Shown here piece by piece: positions 1 to 5,189 of a stretch of 5,189 nucleotides of DNA (the stretch's first letter is position 1; every line of letters starts with the position of its first letter). The position numbers were made by a program, and so were the translations under genes. A model generated the notes under the pieces. The model made no database searches. It was not told the DNA's origin and saw only the letters and a list, made by a program, of their open reading frames with translations. Source of the stretch: Thioalkalivibrio sp. Lineage in GTDB: Bacteria; Pseudomonadota; Gammaproteobacteria; Ectothiorhodospirales; Ectothiorhodospiraceae. The stretch lies in NCBI GenBank assembly GCA_007120575.1, contig SKNJ01000224.1, positions 1 to 5,189 on the forward strand. Direction: 5' to 3'.

Positions 1-959
1 GGCGCCAGCCGGTCATCGTGGTCCAGGAAGCCGACCCACTCGCCGCGCGCCTGTTCCAGGGCGGTATTCGAGGCCGCCGAGATGTGTCCGTTCTCGCTGC
101 GGCGCAGGACCCGCACCCGCGCATCCACGTCCTCCAGCTCGGCCAGCACGGCGCGCGTCGCCGGATCGTCGGAGGCGTCGTCCACCAGCAGCAGTTCCCA
201 GTGCGGCCAGACCTGCTCGCGGACCGAGTCCACCGCCTCGCGCAGAAAACGCGGCTCGGAGTTGTACGCCGGCATCACGATCGAGATCAGCGGCTGTACG
301 CGCAGGTTTTCCAGTTGCTGTTCCAGAGCGGCCCGCTGTTCCGGACCAAACGCCGCATTCTGTCGCAGCCAGTCGACATACGATACATCCGGATCCGGTG
401 TCACCAGGCGCCGGGCTCCACCCCGGAGGAGGGCCGGCACTGCACGGATCCCCCGGCGTCGCACCTGACCCGGAAACGCCCGGAACAGACGCCAGGCCCG
501 CAGGATCAATCGGGCCGGCGCGAGCAGTGCCCGGCCCACCCGCAGACTTGGCGAGGCCAGCACCCGATCCAGATGCGCACTCCGTTCTGCCAGGGCATCG
601 TGCGTCCTGCGTAGCTCCGACTCCAGCTGGTGACGAGTATGATCCAATACCTTGCGGGTCTCCTTCACCTCCGCCTCCAACGCCCCAGCGCGCTCTTCCA
701 ATTGGTAATACCGACCGACCCAACCCTCGAATTCGTCCAGCCCGCCGTCCTGAACGGCCGTCGGCAGAGCACGCACAAACACCTGCCGCAAGGACCGGGC
801 ACGCGCCAGCATCAACGGCTCGGCTGCACGCAGCGGCCCCACGCAACGCGGGCCGGAAACCTGTCGTACCAACCTCTCCCGCATGTGCGCATCCGGTGCG
901 GGCGGGGCTTCCAGACACACCTCTTCAAGAAAGGCTTTGCGATACGTGTCAGGTGTCAT
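1..959 (-). CDS. Coiled-coil plus GT2 family glycosyltransferase, 3' end outside window (partial)
   Basis: The reading frame is open from an ATG at 957-959 to the window edge, giving 319 visible residues; the C-terminus is missing. Residues about 84-135 are rich in Glu, Arg, Leu and Ala with heptad-like spacing and are probably a coiled coil. A basic, Leu/Arg-rich linker follows (about 136-185, beginning SPSLRVGRALLAP), then a YVDWLRQ segment at 194-200 that commonly precedes GT2 domains in O-antigen glycosyltransferases. The GT2 domain starts near residue 224: ISIVMPAYN (226-233), LLLVDDASDD (256-265, nucleotide binding) and FLDHDD (311-316), whose D313-H-D315 is the metal-binding DXD motif. 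The expected role is transfer of a sugar from a nucleotide-sugar to a glycan acceptor in the cytoplasm; donor and acceptor are unknown. The start overlaps the preceding stop as ATGA and has AGGGGG six bases upstream, so translation is probably coupled. The N-terminal part uses more A/T-ending codons than the GT2 part. The missing portion could hold further domains. Confidence 0.5.
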   Translation of the reverse strand, partial: MTPDTYRKAFLEEVCLEAPPAPDAHMRERLVRQVSGPRCVGPLRAAEPLMLARARSLRQVFVRALPTAVQDGGLDEFEGWVGRYYQLEERAGALEAEVKETRKVLDHTRHQLESELRRTHDALAERSAHLDRVLASPSLRVGRALLAPARLILRAWRLFRAFPGQVRRRGIRAVPALLRGGARRLVTPDPDVSYVDWLRQNAAFGPEQRAALEQQLENLRVQPLISIVMPAYNSEPRFLREAVDSVREQVWPHWELLLVDDASDDPATRAVLAELEDVDARVRVLRRSENGHISAASNTALEQARGEWVGFLDHDDRLA

Positions 960-2917
960 GCGGAGCCCCCTGAAGTCGCACGCAGTTCGCGCCACCTTCG
1001 AGCGCTGGCCAGCAACTGATCGTTCCAGGCGGCGGGATCGGCCTCGGGATCGAGCAGGCAGGCGTGGTCCAGCCCGCGGACACGCTCGGGCAACGCGCCG
1101 CGCCGCGGCCCAACCAGCGGCAGGCCGGTCGCCAGCGCCTCGCTCAGGGTGTAGGAAAAGGTCTCCGGCGCTCGGGTGGGAAAGAACACCACATCGGCGC
1201 CAATCTCCGCGATGCGCCGGGGCAGTTCGTCAAGCTGGTACTCCCCGGTCAACTCCAGCGGCAGCTGGTCCAGCCCGGCGATCGCGGTCTCGCTGTAGCC
1301 GAGAACGATGAAGCGCAGGCCGAGCCCTCGGTTGCGCGCATCCCAGGCGCAGCGCTCCAGCAGGTGCGCCCCCTTGGCGGGATTGACGACACCCAGCACC
1401 AGCACCCGGACCGTGTCCGCATCCTGGCGCGGCGCCGGCACCACGGACGAGGCCGGGACAGCGACCTGCCCCGCGGCCTCGACGAAATGCGGCAGTACCC
1501 GAATGTTCGCATCCGGGACATAGCGTTGCAGACGCTCGCGCACGTCTTCCGATGGCGCGATAACGCGTTCGGCGGCGACCAGCAGGCGCGTGAACAGGTT
1601 GCGCCAGGCAACGATGTCCAGCCCCCACGGCGCGGGGCGCACCGCCAGACAACGTGCACAACCCGCTGCGTCCGGTTCCCCACAATAGTCGCCGCGCTCG
1701 TCGGTCAGGTTGTATTGCGGGCAGATGCTGTAATAGTCGTGGATGGTGAAATCCAGCGGTACGCCAAGGTCCTCGGGCAGGCGCAGGACAACCTGCTGGT
1801 GTTCCATCACGTGATGCACATGGACACGTCCAATGCCCAGCTCGGCCAGCAGCTCGCGCAGCTCTGCGTATTCCTCCGGCAGGCGGAAATACAGCCGGAA
1901 GGCCTCCCCCTCGCGCAGCCAGCGCAGTTGTACCCAGCCATGATCCGCCGGCTCGAGCACCAGCGTCTGCTGGTCCTGCGCCAGCAGGCGCGCCAGGTCC
2001 TCGCAATGCCGGGCGACCCCACCGCCCTGACGGTGGGAGATGAACAGGACACGCGGCAGCGGGGAGGCCTGCAGGCGCGCCAGATCCAGGCGCCGGCGCA
2101 GGCTACAGCCCGGGTCCTGCGCAACGAACGCCGCGACCCGGTCCGGGTAGTCCGGGTAGCGCTCTTCCAGGGTCTTCGTGGCCGCCGCCTTCAGCGCATC
2201 GGACTCCGCCCCGAACGACAGACCGCCCTGATGATGCACGAAGACCTCACCACACAACCGATGCTCCCAACCCACATCGGTCGCACGCATGCAGAACTCG
2301 TTTTCCTCGCCATATCCGCGCCCGAAGGCGGCCGCATCGAAATACCCGACCTGCTCCAGACAGGCCCGGCGGATATACATGCAGAATCCCACCGCGGTTG
2401 GCACGCGGACATCCAGGCCCGCATTCACCTCGGCCGCCAGAGCGTCGATCGCCGCCCCGTCGTCAGGACTCACGGCCGGGTTGTCGTGCATGAACACCGG
2501 GTAGCTCGCCAGGGTCCCGTTGTTGGTCAGCGGCGTGACCGTCCCGGTATCCGGCTCGCGCCAGGCGCAGGCCCGCAGCCGGTCCAGCCAGTCGCCATAC
2601 ACCCGGGTATCGCTGTTGAGCAGGACCACATCCCGGTCGGGATGCAGGGTCATGCCCCGATTCACCGAGCGCACAAAGCCCTGGTTGTGCTCGTGGTGCA
2701 GCACCCGCACGCGCGCATCCGCGCGCGCCTCCAGTTCCGACAGCCAGGCGGCCAGCGCCGGCTCCGGGGTGGCATCGTTCACCACCACCAGCCGAAAGGG
2801 GGTTCGCGGCGTCGCCGCCAGCACGCTTTCCACACAGGCACGCGTCGCCTCCAGGTCGCGATAGACCGGGACGATCACATCCACCTCGTTGGCAAACGGG
2901 CAAGCGGGAAAGGACAT
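956..2917 (-). CDS. Two-domain glycosyltransferase, GT2 fused to GT4
   Basis: This 653-residue protein carries two glycosyltransferase modules. The N-terminal GT2 module (about 12-280) shows VDVIVPVYR (12-20), VVVNDAT (44-50), NQGF (78-81), LLNSDT (99-104, DXD equivalent), GYGEENEFC (201-209, with the likely catalytic acidic residue) and VFVHHQGG (225-232). The C-terminal GT4 module (about 288-640, GT-B fold) shows a glycine loop QGGGVARH (297-304), HDYYSICP (393-400), the lysine of NPAKG (512-516), and PETFSYTLSEA (584-594), whose E585 and E593 form the E-x7-E signature. Cysteines 399, 412, 420 and 423 form a cluster also present in the stand-alone GT4 of this window. LNSDT/GEEN-type GT2 domains are frequent among rhamnosyl- and related transferases, but specificity cannot be assigned. 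Such fusions usually add two successive sugars to a lipid-linked glycan in the cytoplasm. The ATG at 2917 is the first possible start, since an in-frame TGA lies at 2939-2941 with no start codon between. No clear Shine-Dalgarno is visible. The stop overlaps the next gene. Confidence 0.5.
   Translation of the reverse strand: MSFPACPFANEVDVIVPVYRDLEATRACVESVLAATPRTPFRLVVVNDATPEPALAAWLSELEARADARVRVLHHEHNQGFVRSVNRGMTLHPDRDVVLLNSDTRVYGDWLDRLRACAWREPDTGTVTPLTNNGTLASYPVFMHDNPAVSPDDGAAIDALAAEVNAGLDVRVPTAVGFCMYIRRACLEQVGYFDAAAFGRGYGEENEFCMRATDVGWEHRLCGEVFVHHQGGLSFGAESDALKAAATKTLEERYPDYPDRVAAFVAQDPGCSLRRRLDLARLQASPLPRVLFISHRQGGGVARHCEDLARLLAQDQQTLVLEPADHGWVQLRWLREGEAFRLYFRLPEEYAELRELLAELGIGRVHVHHVMEHQQVVLRLPEDLGVPLDFTIHDYYSICPQYNLTDERGDYCGEPDAAGCARCLAVRPAPWGLDIVAWRNLFTRLLVAAERVIAPSEDVRERLQRYVPDANIRVLPHFVEAAGQVAVPASSVVPAPRQDADTVRVLVLGVVNPAKGAHLLERCAWDARNRGLGLRFIVLGYSETAIAGLDQLPLELTGEYQLDELPRRIAEIGADVVFFPTRAPETFSYTLSEALATGLPLVGPRRGALPERVRGLDHACLLDPEADPAAWNDQLLASARRWRELRATSGGSA
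966..971 (-). promoter_or_regulatory. Ribosome binding site for the coiled-coil/GT2 gene
   Basis: On the minus strand this reads AGGGGG and sits six bases before the ATG at 959, inside the last codons of the GT2-GT4 fusion gene. It supports that start and, with the ATGA overlap, coupled translation of the two genes. Confidence 0.5.
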
Positions 2918-2973
2918 GGTGTTTCGGAAAACCGTGGGTCAGCGGGTCGGGCACAAGAACACACCGGGGTCGG

Positions 2974-2990
2974 GGCCCCGGGAAGGGGCC
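2974..2990 (-). other. Small GC hairpin between the DUF3144-like and GT2-GT4 genes
   Basis: A perfect six-base inverted repeat, GGCCCC at 2974-2979 and GGGGCC at 2985-2990, encloses a five-base loop. No T-run follows on either strand. It abuts the larger hairpin at 2989-3030 and may assist termination or only reflect GC richness. Confidence 0.5.
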
Positions 2991-3030
2991 GGACGCCCGG
3001 GGTGCGCTTCGCCTACCCGCCCGCGTCCGG
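2989..3030 (-). terminator. Probable hairpin terminator behind the DUF3144-like gene
   Basis: An eight-base perfect inverted repeat, CCGGACGC at 2989-2996 and GCGTCCGG at 3023-3030, begins two bases after the stop codon of the small gene. Inside it a second stem is possible (GGGT/ACCC and GCG/CGC around a three-base loop). The position directly behind a stop suggests a transcription end or an RNA 3'-end stabiliser. There is no U-tract, so intrinsic termination is uncertain. If it terminates, the GT2-GT4 gene needs its own promoter within 2918-2988, where I see no convincing one. Confidence 0.5.
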
Positions 3031-3032
3031 AC

Positions 3033-3362
3033 TCAGCGGTCGCCCGACTCGCCACCGCCGTCCACCGGCATCGGCGCCGTGGACTCGCGCGGCTTCAGAC
3101 CCTCCTGTTCCGCGGCCGCCTTCTTCACCTTCTGGATCTCGCGCAGACCGTTCACGTACACGTCGGCGACCTTCTTCACGCCGCTTTCCTGCAGATAGCC
3201 CTGATTGCCGGCCGCCGCATAGGTCGCATAGATCGCCGAGGCCTGCATCAGGCCCGAGGAGATGCGCTTGATGTCCTGCCCTTCGTCCTTCATCTGGTTG
3301 GCGAGCTCGATGAAGCGCGTGGAGAGTTCCTTGACCGTTGCCGGTTTTGCTTGAGTCGTCAT
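3033..3362 (-). CDS. Small helical protein, DUF3144-like
   Basis: This 109-residue soluble protein has no signal peptide or membrane segment. Residues about 8-86 look helical and include RFIELANQMKDEG (16-28) and RISSGLMQASAIYATYAAAGNQGYL (33-57). The pattern FI.LAN, then IS..L..AS, then a tyrosine-bearing helix (VADVYVNGLREI, 65-76) resembles the DUF3144 family of small proteobacterial proteins of unknown function. The family call comes from remembered pattern and is moderate only. The tail from about 88 is Pro/Gly/Glu/Ser-rich and probably disordered. The ATG at 3362 is fixed by an in-frame TGA at 3369-3371, and no Shine-Dalgarno is visible before it. It lies among glycosyltransferase genes but has its own gap on both sides and a hairpin after its stop, which suggests an independent housekeeping-type gene. 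A phasin-like or other small helical protein is an alternative. Confidence 0.5.
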   Translation of the reverse strand: MTTQAKPATVKELSTRFIELANQMKDEGQDIKRISSGLMQASAIYATYAAAGNQGYLQESGVKKVADVYVNGLREIQKVKKAAAEQEGLKPRESTAPMPVDGGGESGDR

Positions 3363-3449
3363 AGATAGTCAGCACATTGTCGTAAAAATGGATTTCTTCC
3401 GGGCATGGGCTACTGAAACCCGTCATGGAGCGAGCATTTGCCCAACCCC
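3363..3449 (-). other. Upstream region of the DUF3144-like gene, no confident promoter
   Basis: This leader is noticeably richer in A/T than the neighbouring genes, especially 3380-3400, as expected for a promoter region serving the small gene to its left. I could not find a well-spaced -35/-10 pair on the minus strand. The remainder shows no gene or repeat. Confidence 0.5.
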
Positions 3450-3564
3450 GTCAATGCGAGGAGCACAGCGACGAAACAGCCCTCGTCCGGGACTATCGGG
3501 GCATCGGCCCTGTTGCCGTGCCAGCCCCGGGAGATTGCTTCGTCGCTGCACTCCTCGCAATGAC
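3450..3564. repeat. Palindromic dispersed repeat (MITE/REP-like), about 115 bp
   Basis: Two 32-base arms lie in inverted orientation: 3450-3481 (starting GTCAATGCGAGGAG) and 3533-3564 (reverse complement starting GTCATTGCGAGGAG). They match at 26 of 32 positions by hand alignment. The 51 bases between are also partly self-complementary, with an apex stem formed by GGCA (3500-3503) and GGC (3506-3508) pairing with GCC (3515-3517) and TGCC (3519-3522). The whole unit can therefore fold as one long imperfect hairpin. The arm sequence, with its GCGACGAAGCAATC continuation, belongs to a repeat I know from intergenic regions of many unrelated bacteria. It encodes no transposase and no target-site duplication is evident. 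It lies between the stop of the stand-alone GT4 gene and the DUF3144-like gene, where it could affect transcript ends. Confidence 0.5.
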
Positions 3565-3620
3565 GAGGGGATGGTGCGCTCCTCGCGATGACGAGGGGAT
3601 GGTTCGCTCCTCGCAATGAC
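3551..3620. repeat. 28-bp tandem repeat, 2.5 copies, growing from the repeat arm
   Basis: The word CTCCTCGC(A/G)ATGAC starts at 3551, 3579 and 3607, an exact 28-base period. The first two copies are followed by the 14-base spacers GAGGGGATGGTGCG and GAGGGGATGGTTCG; the third copy stops after 14 bases. The 14-base word is the outer end of the right arm of the palindromic element, so the array overlaps it. The two complete units each contain CCTCG and CGAGG six bases apart and could form small hairpins. There are no unique spacers, so this is not a CRISPR array. Confidence 0.5.
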
Positions 3621-3732
3621 AGGAGCCGGGGTGCCCCGCCACAGGGCCCCCATCCTACTCCCGCGCTGGTATTCCAGCCAGTTTGCCCGTCAGACAGGCG
3701 ACAGCGATGAGCTCCATCACAGATCGTCAGGC
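3621..3732 (-). other. 3' flank of the stand-alone GT4 gene, weak hairpins only
   Basis: This stretch lies directly downstream of the GT4 gene stop. It contains a five-base stem GCTGG/CCAGC with a TATT loop at 3665-3678 and a short imperfect stem near 3684-3698. Neither is followed by a T-run, so no intrinsic terminator can be called. No gene is seen. Confidence 0.5.
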
Positions 3733-4902
3733 TCACCGACCTGAGCATGCCTCGGCATACAGGACAGCAATCGGATGTTCCTGCTCGTCCCGTAGCAGGG
3801 ACTGGAAACCACGTTCACCGGCAGCCTGCATGGCCTCCGGGTCACGGATGTGTTGCAGGATCGCATCCAGCCACGCATCGGGTTCTGTCCAATCCGCGAC
3901 CGTCCAGCCTCCGCCGGTCGCCGACACCCGCTCGCCCAGCGCTCCGAATGCCGGGGCCAGCGCCGGCAAGTGCGAGGCCCAGGTTTCGGACAGTGTCAGG
4001 CAAAACGTCTCCGGCCAGATCGCCGGGAACGCAGCCAGGCGGATCCGGTACTGCTCCAGCAACCGGGGAAGTTGCTCACGGCGATAACTGCCATGCACAA
4101 AGAGCCAGCCATCCATCAGCGCCTGTGGCCCGCCATGACGATGGGTATCCCCCAGCACCACGAAGCGCAGTGGCAGGTTTCGGGCCCGCGCGGCCTCGGC
4201 CAGGCGCTCCACCATCTCGCCGCCCTTTTCCGGACCCAGCGCACCGACCACCCCGATGGACACGGGCTCTTCAGGCCCGGCATCGGGCGGGGCGGCCTCG
4301 AGACCCGCCGGTCGATAGTCATGCGCGACCACCTGTGGCTGCAGATCGGGCCAGTAGCGCGACAGTACCCGCGCGGTATCGGCCGTGGGGGTGGTGACGA
4401 ACGCGGCACCGCGCAGCAACTCGCCATGCTCCCGGCGCCACTGCGTGATATCCGCGCGGACCCCGGGCACTCGCGCCAGGCAGTCGTTGCAGAACCCCGG
4501 GTCCGTCGGCGCGCCACAGTACACCTGGCCCGGCGGCACCATGTGGATGCGCGGGCAGGCCAGGTAAAAGTCATGGACGGTGACGCCATACGGTACCGGC
4601 AGGCGACGCAGGGCCCGAAGCAGCCGTTTGCGGTCGCCCAGTACATGATGGACATGAACGACATCGACCCCGTGGCGGCGTACCAGGCGACGCAGCGCCC
4701 CCGCATCGCGCAGGAGCATGCGAACGGGTACGCCTTCCGCATCCGGCACTGACCAGCGACCCGACTCCACGTACAGGCGCCGATGTTCGAAATCGGTGCC
4801 CGTCTGTTCGACCAGGAGGTCCACCGCAACACCCAGTCCGCCCGCCCCGCCATGCAGGACCTGCAGGACACGGGGCCGCCGCGTTCGATCCGGGGGGCTC
4901 AC
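3733..4902 (-). CDS. GT4 family glycosyltransferase (stand-alone)
   Basis: This 389-residue protein is a complete GT-B fold transferase of typical GT4 length, expected to act in the cytoplasm or at the inner membrane on a nucleotide-sugar donor. The N-terminal half has RVLQVLHGGAGGLG (11-24, glycine loop), DVVHVHHVLGD (80-90) and VHDFYLACP (109-117). The C-terminal half has the lysine of GPEKGG (223-228), RFVVLGD (246-252) and WPETFCLTLSE (296-306), whose E298 and E306 give the E-x7-E motif. Cysteines 116, 129, 138 and 141 line up with the cluster in the GT4 half of the fusion gene, and the proteins also match around RF(I/V)VLG and GAL.ERV, so the two are paralogues. The GTG start at 4902 is preceded by GGAG at nine bases. 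It follows the upstream coiled-coil gene after 25 bases, so both are probably one operon. Sugar and acceptor specificity cannot be assigned. Confidence 0.5.
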   Translation of the reverse strand: MSPPDRTRRPRVLQVLHGGAGGLGVAVDLLVEQTGTDFEHRRLYVESGRWSVPDAEGVPVRMLLRDAGALRRLVRRHGVDVVHVHHVLGDRKRLLRALRRLPVPYGVTVHDFYLACPRIHMVPPGQVYCGAPTDPGFCNDCLARVPGVRADITQWRREHGELLRGAAFVTTPTADTARVLSRYWPDLQPQVVAHDYRPAGLEAAPPDAGPEEPVSIGVVGALGPEKGGEMVERLAEAARARNLPLRFVVLGDTHRHGGPQALMDGWLFVHGSYRREQLPRLLEQYRIRLAAFPAIWPETFCLTLSETWASHLPALAPAFGALGERVSATGGGWTVADWTEPDAWLDAILQHIRDPEAMQAAGERGFQSLLRDEQEHPIAVLYAEACSGR

Positions 4903-4911
4903 CGTTTACCA

Positions 4912-4915
4912 CTCC
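4912..4915 (-). promoter_or_regulatory. Ribosome binding site deciding the GTG start of the GT4 gene
   Basis: GGAG on the minus strand lies nine bases before the GTG at 4902. It favours this GTG, placed seven codons before a typical GT-B first strand (RVLQVLHGG), as the true start. Confidence 0.5.
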
Positions 4916-4927
4916 GATCCGGAAAAA

Positions 4928-5189
4928 TCAGTCATTCCCCGGGTCACGCTCCGGCCGGCGCAAGACCAGGACCGCGTTATCCTCCCACGCCCAGGTCTGG
5001 TTGACCTGCCACAAACGCCGCGTGTCCTCGCACAGGTGCGAGACCGTTTGGCGGGTACGCGCCAGGGCCGCCTCCATCGCTTCCAGGCGCTGTTCATTCG
5101 AGCGCAACCGCTCCTCGAGTTGACGGACGGTCCCCATTGGCGCCACCCCCAGGGCCTGGAGAATACGCGTGCGCAACCCGCCCAGCGCC
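4928..5189 (-). CDS. Coiled-coil protein of unknown function (C-terminal part, 5' end at or beyond window edge)
   Basis: The frame is open from the right edge to a TGA at 4928-4930, showing 86 complete codons. I do not recognise a family. The visible part starts with a basic segment (ALGGLRTRILQALGVAP), then a strongly helical charged stretch, QLEERLRSNEQRLEAMEAAL, with leucine/methionine heptads typical of a coiled coil. A Trp-containing tail (LWQVNQTWAWEDNAVLVL) and a charged end, RRPERDPGND, follow. No membrane segment is visible. An internal TTG (5174-5176) or ATG (MGTVRQLEE) could be the start of a short protein. The absence of an upstream stop means it may equally be the tail of a larger enzyme; coiled coils are often attached to glycosyltransferases or methyltransferases of such clusters. 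The 25-base gap to the GT4 gene suggests co-transcription. Confidence 0.5.
   Translation of the reverse strand, partial: ALGGLRTRILQALGVAPMGTVRQLEERLRSNEQRLEAMEAALARTRQTVSHLCEDTRRLWQVNQTWAWEDNAVLVLRRPERDPGND

Noticed and set aside
13..918. A 301-codon minus-strand open frame
   Set aside because: It is out of frame with the real GT2 gene, which shows VDDASDD and DHDD. This frame is dominated by Gly, Ala and Arg without recognisable motifs.
2463..2954. Alternative longer N-terminus for the GT2-GT4 gene
   Set aside because: The open frame beginning at 2954 is in a different frame. In the true frame a TGA at 2939-2941 blocks extension and no start codon lies between it and 2917.
1064..3271. A 735-codon open frame on the plus strand
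   Set aside because: It lies antisense to the GT2-GT4 gene and the small gene, whose translations carry clear family motifs. Its own translation is rich in Arg, Gln and Pro without any motif, typical of a GC-rich shadow frame.
3432..3448. Possible sigma-54 promoter (GG-N10-GC) before the small gene
   Set aside because: Only the invariant GG and GC match; most other consensus positions do not, so the match is expected by chance in GC-rich DNA.
3551..3620. Possible CRISPR array
   Set aside because: The sequences between the repeated words are nearly identical, not unique spacers, and no cas gene is present.
3423..3653. Overlapping small open frames across the repeat region on both strands
   Set aside because: Their translations (for example RHREERTIPSSLRG) are simply the palindromic and tandem repeats read as protein, a known source of false gene calls.

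Overview
The window is a GC-rich stretch in which every gene I can support lies on the minus strand, so transcription runs from high to low coordinates. The content (three glycosyltransferases and coiled-coil proteins), the base composition and the dispersed repeat fit a surface-polysaccharide (O-antigen, LPS or capsule type) locus of a GC-rich proteobacterium. A gammaproteobacterium is my best guess, but that is inference from style and no marker gene settles it.

Layout in transcription order. First (4928-5189, cut by the window edge) is the C-terminal part of a coiled-coil protein I do not recognise. After a 25-base gap comes a stand-alone GT4-type glycosyltransferase with a GTG start (3733-4902). 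Next is a 370-base gene-free stretch (3363-3732). It holds a roughly 115-base palindromic repeat element of the widespread family whose arms read GTCATTGCGAGGAG...; the tip of one arm is then reiterated as a 28-base tandem repeat. A small helical gene, probably DUF3144 family, follows (3033-3362), with a strong GC hairpin directly behind its stop. Then comes a two-enzyme fusion, GT2 plus GT4 (956-2917). It overlaps by the four bases ATGA with a coiled-coil plus GT2 glycosyltransferase (1-959) that runs off the left edge.

How they may work together: the GT2 and GT4 modules would each add one sugar to a growing cytoplasmic, lipid-linked glycan. The GT4 half of the fusion and the stand-alone GT4 are clear paralogues sharing a four-cysteine cluster. 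The fusion and the overlapping GT2 gene are probably translationally coupled. The small gene and the repeat split the glycosyltransferases into two blocks that may be separate transcription units. Sugar donors, acceptors and the final polymer cannot be read from the sequence.

I see no wholly new system. The most interesting items are the repeat element with its tandem outgrowth, the paired GT4 modules, the composition step inside the first GT2 gene, and the orphan coiled-coil protein.
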